This document shows positions 8,240-14,893 of a stretch of 40,840 bases of DNA, in pieces (position 1 is the first letter of the stretch; each line of letters starts with the position of its first letter). Made by a program: the position numbers and the translations under genes. Below the pieces are notes generated by a model. The model had not been told where the DNA came from and did no database searches. It worked only from the letters and a program-made list of their open reading frames with translations. The stretch comes from an uncultured bacterium (GTDB taxonomy: Bacteria; Bacillota; Limnochordia; DTU080; JAAYLA01): positions 1 to 40,840 of the forward strand of contig CALKAQ010000106.1 of the NCBI GenBank assembly GCA_937983075.1, written 5' to 3'.

Positions 8240-9406
8240 GCGAACCGCTTCAACGAGATCCGAGGCAGTGTGAATTTCGGTTTCGCCAAAGTATTCGATC
8301 ACGTCATACACCCGCAGGCCCGCTCGTTCGGCTGGGCTGCCCGGCAAGACGCGAGCAATGACAGCGCCTTTCGCTTCCGGCAGGCGGAGCACGCGTGCAA
8401 GAGCGTCGTCCACCGAAGTTAATTCGACGCCGAGGAAGGCATGGGAACGATCGACTTTGCCGTTACGGATCAGCTGTTCTTTGACTTCCAAGGCCGTGTT
8501 GATGGGGATGGCGAATCCGATGCCTTGTGCCGCAGCGTTGACGGCTGTGTTGATGCCGATGACTTCGCCGCGGATGTTTACGAGCGGTCCGCCGGAATTG
8601 CCGGGATTAATGGCCGCATCGGTTTGGAACAGATTGCGATAGGTTCGGATGGTGCCGTAGTAGCGGTCTCGTACGCTGATTTCACGGCCTTTGGCCGAAA
8701 GCACGCCAACGGTGACCGTTTGTTCATACGCTTCACCATAAGGATTGCCGATGGCGATGACCCACTCGCCCGGGCGGGCCTTATCGGAATCACCGAGGGG
8801 AATTACCGGCAGACGTTCAATCTCGTCCGGTTTTTCGATTTTCAGAATAGCCAAGTCGAGCTCGTAGTCTGAGCCGATCAAATCAGCTTTGACTTCTTTG
8901 GTAATGCCGTTGATATTCAATTTGACGGTAATGGTTTGCCCGTCACCCGGATTGCCGACGACGTGCTGGTTGGTTAAAATGTGGCCTTCTTCATCGATGA
9001 TAAAGCCGGTTCCCCGGGAAATTCGCGGTCTGATTTCCGGTTGAATTTCCTGTGGTATCAGCGGCCGCGGATCAATCGACCAGAAGAAACCGTCAAAGAA
9101 GTTGTCAAAGAAGCCATCGAAGAAAGGATCGAACAGAGGAGTGCGGAATTCCGCACGTTGCGGCACAGGCTGTTCTACCTCGATGTAAACGACACCTGGG
9201 GTGACCTGTTCGACAACGTCGGCGATAAGGTATGGGTTGGCCAAGGGGGCGCTGAATTCAGGTGTCTGTTGGGTGTCACTCAGCACCGATGTGTCGTCCT
9301 GAGCCAGGAGGGTGGGCAATCCTTGACTCCAAGCGGCTCCGATCAAAAAGGTGAGAATGGAAACGAAAAGAACAGGAAACGAACGATAAAACGGACGCTT
9401 CATCAT
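8153..9406 (-). CDS. htrA: HtrA/DegP family serine protease with PDZ domain
   Basis: A 417-residue membrane-anchored quality-control protease that degrades or refolds damaged proteins outside the cytoplasm. An N-terminal hydrophobic segment (about 8-35) is followed by a trypsin-like domain with the full triad: His148 in TNQHVV, Asp184 in ELDLAI and Ser271 in GNSGGP. One PDZ domain follows (about 310-415, with HAFLGVEL and AGLRVYDVIE). Residues 90-110 are a Phe-Asp-Gly repeat (FDPFFDGFFDNFFDGFF), unusual for the family linker. Start ATG 9406 (MMKRPF) lies nine bases after AGGGAGG; the longer frame to 9436 passes through that Shine-Dalgarno site. The leader is about 240 bases, has a hairpin over the ribosome site and Pho-box-like repeats upstream. 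Confidence 0.93.
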   Translation of the reverse strand: MMKRPFYRSFPVLFVSILTFLIGAAWSQGLPTLLAQDDTSVLSDTQQTPEFSAPLANPYLIADVVEQVTPGVVYIEVEQPVPQRAEFRTPLFDPFFDGFFDNFFDGFFWSIDPRPLIPQEIQPEIRPRISRGTGFIIDEEGHILTNQHVVGNPGDGQTITVKLNINGITKEVKADLIGSDYELDLAILKIEKPDEIERLPVIPLGDSDKARPGEWVIAIGNPYGEAYEQTVTVGVLSAKGREISVRDRYYGTIRTYRNLFQTDAAINPGNSGGPLVNIRGEVIGINTAVNAAAQGIGFAIPINTALEVKEQLIRNGKVDRSHAFLGVELTSVDDALARVLRLPEAKGAVIARVLPGSPAERAGLRVYDVIEYFGETEIHTASDLVEAVRSHQPGDEVAMIVYRQGSRLVITVELGES

Positions 9407-9415
9407 GCAATAATA

Positions 9416-9467
9416 CCTCCCTGAGCGGTACCACAAGGCGAGCGTACCGACGAAGGAATAAAGGGAG
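9416..9467 (-). promoter_or_regulatory. Hairpin that can mask the htrA ribosome site
   Basis: On the htrA transcript CTCCCT (9467-9462) can pair with the Shine-Dalgarno AGGGAG (9422-9417). Between them CGGTAC (9449-9444) pairs with GTACCG (9431-9426). This nested two-part stem would hide the ribosome-binding site, as in translational switches or RNA thermometers of heat-shock genes. The pairing is seen in the sequence; function is inferred. Confidence 0.5.
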
Positions 9468-9646
9468 TTTATTGCTGCAGCCCGTTTGCAGGAGTGAAAG
9501 GGGGCTACCGAACCAACCCACTGCCAATCAGGGGCGGGTGGAGCGGCATGGTCTGAGGTGGGAATGGCCGCAGACCACCTTGCCAGCGGCAGATGGGAGT
9601 CGGCCGCTGCCTAGGGTGCCTCAAATTTCTCACACGCGCAACTTTT

Positions 9647-9711
9647 ATTATAGCGGAGCGTGCAGCAACGAGATATTACAAAAATGTTAATGAATTGTTA
9701 ACGAATGGTAA
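9647..9711 (-). promoter_or_regulatory. htrA promoter with Pho-box-like direct repeats
   Basis: A perfect minus-strand -10 TATAAT lies at 9652-9647, with a weak -35. Further upstream TTACCA (9711-9706), TTAACA (9701-9696) and TTAACA (9690-9685) repeat with 10-11 base spacing. This matches the known Bacillota PhoP box pattern of TTAACA-like hexamers on one helix face. A response-regulator-activated promoter with a poor -35 fits. Activation by PhoP is inference. Confidence 0.5.
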
Positions 9712-9905
9712 CACGACATGGGGAGAGAATACGTGAACGTTTCAGTTCGGCGGGCATGCTCGTTGCTGGTCGTTCGCTTCAACGCCTTTTGCACGACAAG
9801 CGGCGTATGACACGAGGTTGAAGGGTCTAAAAGGACTGCGAGTTCTTAAACCCAGATCACGAAATTCGCTTCGGTATAAGGCGCAAAGGCGTCTCCGGCC
9901 ATAAC
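9712..9905. other. Non-coding gap
   Basis: No supported gene, RNA or repeat was found between the htrA upstream repeats and the hairpin at 9906. Short frames here lack ribosome sites. Confidence 0.5.
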
Positions 9906-9938
9906 GCTGGGGTGGAAAGCGATACGCTCCACCCCAGC
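9906..9938 (-). terminator. Hairpin after the barrel-like protein gene
   Basis: An 11-bp perfect stem (GCTGGGGTGGA and its complement) with an 11-base loop begins 18 bases after the stop of the minus-strand gene 9957-10469. No T-tract follows. Confidence 0.6.
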
Positions 9939-9956
9939 TGCGGCATGTTTGACATA

Positions 9957-10469
9957 TTAGAATCGAACGCCCAGACCAAGCCAACCGTTGAAAGTGGTGT
10001 CATTCTGAGCGAATTCGCCTTGTCCGCCGATGACGGCATAGAACGAATTGCTCAACGGGAACTCTGCCTCAGCGTTGAGGCTGAGTGCCGTGGTTGCCGG
10101 GCCGGTCAACAGACGCTTGGCGCCCACCCAACCATAAACGACGGCTTGATCAAATACATTGAATTGGGTCCACAAGCCGAGCTCTGCGCTCTGCGGCTTG
10201 GAAGAAATGCCGTTTGCCCATGCCACTTCGCCGTAAAAGCCGCGGGTGGCCCCAAGCCATACCGAGAGGCCGAGGTGGTTATGGTAGTAGTCCACGCCCA
10301 GGGCAAGATTGTCCAGCACGGAGCCTTCCAGATAAACGTAAGGATCCAGGTCGGAACCGTGCGTGCGAACACCGCCTACAATCGTGCCAGAAAACGGCGC
10401 CGCAGCGGCCGCCATGGACGCGGTGAGCAAAACGGCAAGCACCGTGACTGCAACAATACTTTTTCGCAT
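9957..10469 (-). CDS. Small secreted protein, possible outer-membrane beta-barrel
   Basis: 170 residues. A classic signal peptide (MRKSIVAVTVLAVLLTASMA) is followed by alternating hydrophobic/polar strands rich in Gly and aromatic residues, such as ALGVDYYHNHLGLSVWLG, GFYGEVAWANG and AVVYGWVGAKRLL. The protein ends in GWLGLGVRF. A terminal Phe with alternating pattern is the signal recognised by the BAM machinery in outer-membrane barrels; size would fit about eight strands. GGAGG lies six bases before ATG 10469; the longer frame to 10622 has no ribosome site. It is monocistronic between two hairpins. If the organism has no outer membrane it is simply a secreted beta-rich protein. No named family recognised. 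Confidence 0.65.
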   Translation of the reverse strand: MRKSIVAVTVLAVLLTASMAAAAAPFSGTIVGGVRTHGSDLDPYVYLEGSVLDNLALGVDYYHNHLGLSVWLGATRGFYGEVAWANGISSKPQSAELGLWTQFNVFDQAVVYGWVGAKRLLTGPATTALSLNAEAEFPLSNSFYAVIGGQGEFAQNDTTFNGWLGLGVRF

Positions 10470-10505
10470 GAATATCCTCCTAAATTGAGCAAAATGCGGT
10501 CGAGC

Positions 10506-10559
10506 GGCGAGCGCCAATCCCGGGGTAACGCTCGCCGTTGTCTTCGTTTGCAAACGAAG
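10506..10559 (-). promoter_or_regulatory. Two inverted repeats in the leader of the barrel-like gene
   Basis: CTTCGTTTGCAAACGAAG (10542-10559) is a perfect 18-bp palindrome. Next to it GGCGAGCG (10506-10513) and CGCTCGCC (10529-10536) form an 8-bp stem. Both lie 35-90 bases upstream of the start of the gene 9957-10469. The palindrome could be a repressor site or, with the second stem, part of an mRNA-stabilising leader. Confidence 0.4.
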
Positions 10560-10609
10560 GTTGCCAGTAGCTTTTCGTGCGAGTGCAAGAATTTCCTTCC
10601 GACTAAACT

Positions 10610-10636
10610 CCCGGTTTGACAAATTTTTTAGCCGGG
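10610..10636 (-). terminator. Weak hairpin after hsp20
   Basis: CCCGG and CCGGG, extended by a wobble and an A-T pair, flank an AT-rich loop 14 bases past the hsp20 stop. The stem is short, so this is a tentative terminator. Confidence 0.3.
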
Positions 10637-10649
10637 ACCATGGACGCAG

Positions 10650-11132
10650 CTAGTGAATTTGCCGTGGACCGCCGCTTCCGCTTTGATCAGTGTTGATTTG
10701 CAGCTTGATGGCCTTGCCGACGCCGGGTTCAGCTTTAGGAACGCTGATTTTTAGAATGCCATTGTGATAGTTGGCTTCCGCTTCGTTGTGTTTCACGGCT
10801 ACCGGGAATGGGATCGTCCGTTGAAAGCTTCCGTAGCGTCGTTCGATTTTGCGATATCCGTGCTCATCAATATCGGCCTCTTGTCTCACCTCGCCTCGAA
10901 GGGACAGTGCATCTTCGGTAATGGTGACATCGAGGTCTTTCGGATCGACACCCGGTATTTCGGCATGAACGATGATGTGGGTTTTCGTCTCCCGCACATC
11001 GACGGACGGACCCCATGTTGCATGCTCTCGTCCGCTCCATGGGAAAAGGAAGTCAGGCCCGAAAAAGCGGTAGAAGTTTTCGCGCATGCGCTGCACATCG
11101 TCCAGCGGATTCCAGTGAATGAGGTTGGCCAT
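10650..11132 (-). CDS. Hsp20 / alpha-crystallin small heat-shock protein
   Basis: A 160-residue ATP-independent chaperone that holds unfolding proteins. After a short N-terminal arm (MANLIHWNPLDDVQRMRENFYRFF) comes the alpha-crystallin domain (about 45-135) with PSVDVRETKTHIIVHAEIPGVDPKDLDVTI and the closing YHNGILKISVPK strand signature. ATG 11132 has GAGGAG ten bases upstream; the frame to 11150 has none. It is monocistronic and near htrA, so two proteostasis genes are close, but each has its own leader and they are not an operon. No CIRCE element was seen upstream. Confidence 0.93.
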   Translation of the reverse strand: MANLIHWNPLDDVQRMRENFYRFFGPDFLFPWSGREHATWGPSVDVRETKTHIIVHAEIPGVDPKDLDVTITEDALSLRGEVRQEADIDEHGYRKIERRYGSFQRTIPFPVAVKHNEAEANYHNGILKISVPKAEPGVGKAIKLQINTDQSGSGGPRQIH

Positions 11133-11312
11133 GTTTGCTTCACTCCTCAATGATTGTGGTCATCGACGCCTGCGCTTGGTCGTCAGGCTTAATATTCCAT
11201 CAGCTCATCCGCTTCATTCGAGCGATAGAGTAAAATCCCTCATTACAAATGGGCTCTTATCTGCCGATGAGTAATTAGAGAAATATTTCGTATTGAAAAA
11301 GGGGGGATGCCG

Positions 11313-11681
11313 ATGTGGAGCATTAATATTCTCGATCGCGACCATCCCATCATCGAATTGGTTTGGTCGGGCCGGGTAGAACCTGACGAGGTCGGACAAG
11401 CGAACGAAAAGTTGGCTGAATGTATTCGTATCATCGGCAACAAGCCGTTTGACATGCTCGTCGACACGTCTGGACTGATCGCTTTCCCGGCGGAAACACA
11501 GCGTCTGATCGTCGAGCAGCAAAAGTGGGTCCTCAGCATGGGGTTGCGGCGTGCCGCAGTTGTGGTTCCCAACAATGCCGTCAAGACGGCGCTTGATATG
11601 ACCAGGGCCAAATCCGGTCACACCGAGGAGTTCAAATTCCACACGCGTGAGGATGCTTTGGCTTTCCTCAAATCTTCGTAA
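11313..11681 (+). CDS. STAS / SpoIIAA-like domain protein
   Basis: 122 residues with a STAS-like order of strands and helices: MWSINILDRDHPIIELVWSG, then KPFDMLVDTSGLIAFPAE, then MGLRRAAVVVPNNAVK. Proteins of this type act as small cytoplasmic regulators or partners. No conserved phospho-Ser after the usual DLS pattern is certain; DTSG is the nearest match. ATG 11307 directly touches the GGGGGG tract, so ATG 11313, about six bases after it, is the usable start. It stands alone, divergent from hsp20. Family call is moderate; role unknown. Confidence 0.6.
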   Translation: MWSINILDRDHPIIELVWSGRVEPDEVGQANEKLAECIRIIGNKPFDMLVDTSGLIAFPAETQRLIVEQQKWVLSMGLRRAAVVVPNNAVKTALDMTRAKSGHTEEFKFHTREDALAFLKSS

Positions 11682-11779
11682 AGACGGAACACCAGGTTTC
11701 GCACGCGAGGGGGAGTCCGATGCGATTGTCTTTTGCCCCCTCGCGTCGGGTGTTTGAAGCGAGGATGTCGCTCGTGACA

Positions 11780-11838
11780 TTGACAGGGTTCTATGTCTAC
11801 TGTATGATTGGTTTAAGTTCAAGATATTTGAATTCAAA
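11780..11838 (+). promoter_or_regulatory. marR promoter with overlapping palindromes
   Basis: TTGACA (11780-11785) and TATGAT (11803-11808) are 17 bases apart, a strong promoter. Just downstream lie TTCAA-N5-TTGAA (11818-11832) and the perfect 12-bp palindrome TTTGAATTCAAA (11827-11838). These are probably the MarR autorepression site, placed at about +3 to +23. Confidence 0.75.
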
Positions 11839-11855
11839 ACTGGGAGGGCGGTGAA

Positions 11856-12302
11856 ATGGGTGTGCAGCCTGGCTTCAATGCGCGAGCGGAAGCAGCCCTC
11901 GATGTCTGGGATATCATGACTCGGACGTTTACCACATTGACGCGCCAGGCGAATACGAACTCGTGGACAGGTTTGAGTCCGACTGAATGGGCCGTTCTGA
12001 CGCACCTTTATCGACACGGAATTGAGTCGATGGCGAAAATCAGCCAAACGATTTCCATCACTACGGGAAACGTAACCTACGTGGTCGATAAGCTTGTCGA
12101 GAGGGGCTTGGTTCGACGTCAGCCGTGCGCTGAAGACAGGCGTGTCATTTACGCGGTGCTCACCGATAAAGGCAGGCAATTGATGGACGAGTGGTTCCCA
12201 ACTTATGTCGTGAAAGTCGAAGCCATGTTGTCGAGTAAATTATCTGCCGAAGAATTGGCAACGCTTAAAGTGCTTCTCACGAAACTGGGCACTTCAGCGT
12301 GA
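11856..12302 (+). CDS. MarR family transcriptional regulator
   Basis: A 148-residue MarR-type winged helix protein. The core is GLSPTEWAVLTHLYRHGIESMAKISQTISITTGNVTYVVDKLVERGLVRRQPCAEDRRVIYAVLTDKGRQ, with the wing DRR-Y motif. GGGAGGGCGGTGA precedes ATG 11856. It lies directly before DoxX and CatE genes. In Bacillus similar modules (MhqR, CatR) sense quinones or catechols and control DoxX and ring-cleaving dioxygenase genes. So it most likely represses itself and doxX-catE and is released by electrophiles; one Cys is present (RQPCAEDRR, near the wing). Autoregulation is supported by the palindromes in its promoter. Confidence 0.92.
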   Translation: MGVQPGFNARAEAALDVWDIMTRTFTTLTRQANTNSWTGLSPTEWAVLTHLYRHGIESMAKISQTISITTGNVTYVVDKLVERGLVRRQPCAEDRRVIYAVLTDKGRQLMDEWFPTYVVKVEAMLSSKLSAEELATLKVLLTKLGTSA

Positions 12303-12327
12303 TTGGCAAAACTTTTTTTGGCCGAGT

Positions 12328-12343
12328 AGTTTAAATTGAAGAT
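12328..12343 (+). promoter_or_regulatory. Second copy of the marR operator-like motif, before doxX
   Basis: AGTTTAAATTGAAGAT here matches GGTTTAAGTTCAAGAT at 11810-11825 in 13 of 16 positions. The first copy is in the marR promoter. The second is in the 87-base gap before doxX, so the same regulator probably acts on both. Confidence 0.5.
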
Positions 12344-12389
12344 GCTCAGTTTCGAAAATCTTGATATAGAATGTTGGAGGGATCAGTTC

Positions 12390-12785
12390 GTGAACATCGT
12401 GGCCATTGTAGGCAGGGTTTTATTCTCGATATTGTTTCTTTACAACGGTTGGAACCACTTCACCCAATACCGCGGCTTGGTGGATTACGCTGGCATGATG
12501 GGGGCACCGTTGCCTTCGGTTACCGTCCCGTTGACCGGGCTGATGCTGATTGCCGGCGGCTTGAGCATCTTGGTCGGGTATTATCACCGCATCGGCAGTT
12601 GGCTGCTCGCTGTGTTCTTGATTCTCGCCGCATTCATCATGCATCCGTTCTGGTCGATTGAAGACCCGATGGCGGCTTCAACAGAGCAGCTGCAGTTCTT
12701 GAAGGATCTTTCGCTGGCCGGTGCTGCCCTGTTGATTTCGCTTTTGACTGAGGAGCAGATCCGTAAAGGCAGCACACAGGCCTAG
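12390..12785 (+). CDS. catD: DoxX family membrane protein
   Basis: A 131-residue membrane protein with about four helices and the DoxX start IVGRVLFSILFLYNGWNHF, then TGLMLIAGGLSILVGYYHRIGSWLLAVFLILAAF. DoxX proteins (CatD, MhqP in Bacillus) accompany ring-cleaving dioxygenases and thiol-stress genes; the exact reaction is not settled. GTG 12390 has GGAGGG seven to eight bases upstream and gives a family-like N-terminus; the frame from 12336 adds 18 residues without a ribosome site. It lies between MarR and CatE, which makes the CatD assignment reasonable. Confidence 0.82.
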   Translation: MNIVAIVGRVLFSILFLYNGWNHFTQYRGLVDYAGMMGAPLPSVTVPLTGLMLIAGGLSILVGYYHRIGSWLLAVFLILAAFIMHPFWSIEDPMAASTEQLQFLKDLSLAGAALLISLLTEEQIRKGSTQA

Positions 12786-12830
12786 TATTGAACTTAGTAT
12801 GGAATCAGCAGGTCACGTGAGGTGTCGCCA

Positions 12831-13691
12831 ATGAACATCCATCCGGAAACCCGTATGGGTCCCGTTCACTACACCGTCGCCAATTTGGCACGGCAGATCG
12901 CTTTCTATACAGATATCCTCGGCTTCAAGCTGCGTTGGCAGGAAGGCGATGAAGCTTCGCTCGGCACGGACGAACGCGAGCTGCTTCGCCTGACGGCGGT
13001 TCCCGGCGCGAAGCGTCACCCGAGAACTACAGGGTTGTATCACACGGCCTTTCTTGTGCCCACACGATGGGATTTGGCGCATCTCATGCGCCGACTTCTT
13101 GAAACGGGCGTGCCGCTTCACGGAACGTCCAATCACGGCACGCATCTCGCCATTTACCTGCCGGACCCGGAAGGGAACGGAATCGAGCTCGCCTGGGACT
13201 TTCCTCGGGAAGTGTGGCCGATGAAAAATGGCCGGATGGATTTCGGCGCGATGCCTCGCCAAGGAATCGACCTGGCGGAATTATTTACCGAGCTCGAGCG
13301 AGACGGGATGCCGTGGACGGGCTTGCCGGCGGATACGGTGGTCGGACATGTGCACCTTCACGTGGCGGACTTGCAGCCTTCACGAGCGTTTTATCACGAG
13401 ATTTTGGGCTTTGACGTGACGCTCGACGGAGAAGGCATGGGGGCGTTGTTCGTCAGCGCAGGCGGATATCACCATCACATCGGCATGAACGTGTGGAAAG
13501 GCGTCGGCTTGCCGCCTGCACCGCCGGACGCTGTAGGATTGCGCTACTACACCGTGCTGTTGCCGAATCGGGCCGAATTGGAACGAGTCGGCTCATTGCT
13601 CAAGCAGGCTGATGTGGAGCTGACAGAACGAGATGATGGTATACTGGTCCGCGACCCGTCGCAAATCGGGATTTTGTTTCGCGTGATGTAA
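12831..13691 (+). CDS. catE: Catechol-2,3-dioxygenase (VOC superfamily), CatE-like
   Basis: A 286-residue, two-module vicinal-oxygen-chelate protein. It resembles Bacillus CatE (YfiE) closely: MGPVHYTVANLARQIAFYTDILGF at the N-terminus, GLYHTAFLVPTRWDL, LPDPEGNGIELAWD, then TVVGHVHLHVADLQPSRAFYHEILGFDV and ALFVSAGGYHHHIGMNVWKG. The enzyme opens catechols next to the two hydroxyls using a metal held by His and Glu of the VOC fold, and detoxifies catechol and quinone electrophiles. ATG 12831 has GAGGTG six bases upstream. It forms a unit with MarR and DoxX. A hairpin with a T-tract follows at 13727. Confidence 0.88.
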   Translation: MNIHPETRMGPVHYTVANLARQIAFYTDILGFKLRWQEGDEASLGTDERELLRLTAVPGAKRHPRTTGLYHTAFLVPTRWDLAHLMRRLLETGVPLHGTSNHGTHLAIYLPDPEGNGIELAWDFPREVWPMKNGRMDFGAMPRQGIDLAELFTELERDGMPWTGLPADTVVGHVHLHVADLQPSRAFYHEILGFDVTLDGEGMGALFVSAGGYHHHIGMNVWKGVGLPPAPPDAVGLRYYTVLLPNRAELERVGSLLKQADVELTERDDGILVRDPSQIGILFRVM

Positions 13692-13726
13692 GCGATCACG
13701 GGTCGACGGTGAGGTCCCTCTAAAGA

Positions 13727-13799
13727 CGACGACGCCTGGTATAGCGTGCAAAGTCCGCGGGGAAATTGATGCTGTACAGGCATTATGTCGTCGTTTTTT
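13727..13799 (+). terminator. Long-loop terminator or attenuator after catE
   Basis: CGACGAC (13727-13733) pairs with GTCGTCG (13787-13793), followed by six T. Inside, GCCTG pairs with CAGGC and TATAGC with GCTGTA (one wobble), closing a 25-base loop. It ends 15 bases before the next start, so it can terminate catE or attenuate the YIEGIA pair. Confidence 0.65.
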
Positions 13800-13814
13800 A
13801 GGGGGATTTTTGAT

Positions 13815-14696
13815 TTGGAGGACATTTGGTCGATTGCCGCAGGCATCGTCGCGGGTACCGTCGTCAGGTTTTTGCTTCTTCGGGTGGATTACCGGGCCTA
13901 TCCAAGCGCGCCCAACGGCGTTTTGATTCACGGCACGGTTGGCTTTATCGCCGCTTCGTTGGGGGCGGTTGCCGTTCCGGCGCTCTTGCAGCGCGATTAT
14001 GTTGCGGTGACGTTTCTTGTCTTGGCGATTCAGCAGCTGCGCGAGGTTCGCCGGGCAGAGCGAGACAGTTTGACGGACCTGGAAGAGTGCGAATACGTTC
14101 CCCGCGGCAAAGCATATATCGACGGTCTTGCCAAAGGCTTTGAATCGCGCAACTACGTTTCGCTTTTGGTTGGGCTGATCACCACGATGGTAGGCTATTT
14201 GCTGCCGGCTCCCATATGGCTGCGGATCGGAGCGGGTATTTTGGCCGGGATGCTCTTTTTCTTTTTCATCGGCCGCATCACGGTTCATCGCACCATCGGC
14301 GATTTAGCCTATGTTGAAACCGCTCCCCTTGCGTTTAAGGGGGGCGATCTTTACGTCGGTGATACGTGGGTCGATCACGTCGGCCTGGCGGAACATCGCG
14401 AGCTCATCGAACAAGAAGGGCTGGGCTTTGTGATCAAGCCCGAGGACATTGCAGCGCAAATTACGTTTAACAACAGCGGTTTGCGCCAGGCGATCATCCA
14501 CGAGATTTCACGTATCGTCGGTCTCAAGCGGTTTTACCGAACCAACCACGATTTCAAAACCGGCAGTGTAGTGCTTTATCTCGTTCCGATGCGCAACGAT
14601 CCGCAACGGATCATTGAAGTCATCAAACAAGTTCCGCTGATCGAGAGTGTGCGGCGGAAAGAAGATCGCCCCCAAAGACGGAGGAAATTCAGATGA
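13815..14696 (+). CDS. YIEGIA family membrane protein
   Basis: A 293-residue membrane protein of the YIEGIA family, named for a motif which here reads YIDGLA (in GKAYIDGLAKGFESRNYVS). Four or so hydrophobic segments lie in the first 165 residues (IWSIAAGIVAGTVVRFLLL, HGTVGFIAASLGAVAVPALL, SLLVGLITTMVGYLL, GAGILAGMLFFFFIG). A soluble C-terminal half follows. The family is typical of spore-forming Bacillota (Bacillus YphB) and its role is unresolved. TTG 13815 is preferred because AGGGGG lies nine bases upstream; ATG 13785 lies inside the terminator stem and has no ribosome site. The stop overlaps the ATG of its small partner. Confidence 0.85.
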   Translation: MEDIWSIAAGIVAGTVVRFLLLRVDYRAYPSAPNGVLIHGTVGFIAASLGAVAVPALLQRDYVAVTFLVLAIQQLREVRRAERDSLTDLEECEYVPRGKAYIDGLAKGFESRNYVSLLVGLITTMVGYLLPAPIWLRIGAGILAGMLFFFFIGRITVHRTIGDLAYVETAPLAFKGGDLYVGDTWVDHVGLAEHRELIEQEGLGFVIKPEDIAAQITFNNSGLRQAIIHEISRIVGLKRFYRTNHDFKTGSVVLYLVPMRNDPQRIIEVIKQVPLIESVRRKEDRPQRRRKFR

Positions 14697-14893
14697 ACGG
14701 TGAGGCAAGCGAGCGGAACATTTTGGCTCTCGTCACGTGGGATCGTGAGGCGGTCGGCGGAGGGCGGCCGATCATTTTTGCAAAAAGTGAGGAAGACGCC
14801 GCCGACCTCGCCGGTGAAGTGGCCCGGGCGCTGGAAGCGGACGTCTTCCTCCTCAGCAACGGGGTGTATCTTATCGTTTCGGCTTCGGCGTAG
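14693..14893 (+). CDS. Small partner (capping-type subunit) of the YIEGIA protein
   Basis: 66 residues (ERNILALVTWDREAVGGGRPIIFAKSEEDAADLAGEVARALEADVFLLSNGVYLIV). It overlaps the upstream YIEGIA gene by ATGA, so translation is coupled. Small proteins of this shape accompany YIEGIA genes and are annotated as a capping complex subunit for YIEGIA. The end overlaps the convergent MFS gene by 23 bases. Role otherwise unknown. Confidence 0.8.
   Translation: MNGEASERNILALVTWDREAVGGGRPIIFAKSEEDAADLAGEVARALEADVFLLSNGVYLIVSASA

Noticed and set aside
9421..9435. T-box-like core TGTGGTACCGCTCAG in the htrA leader (minus strand)
   Set aside because: It matches part of the T-box consensus, but there is no specifier loop or terminator/antiterminator pair, and the bases are explained by the GTACCG arm of the hairpin. 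htrA is not a T-box gene.
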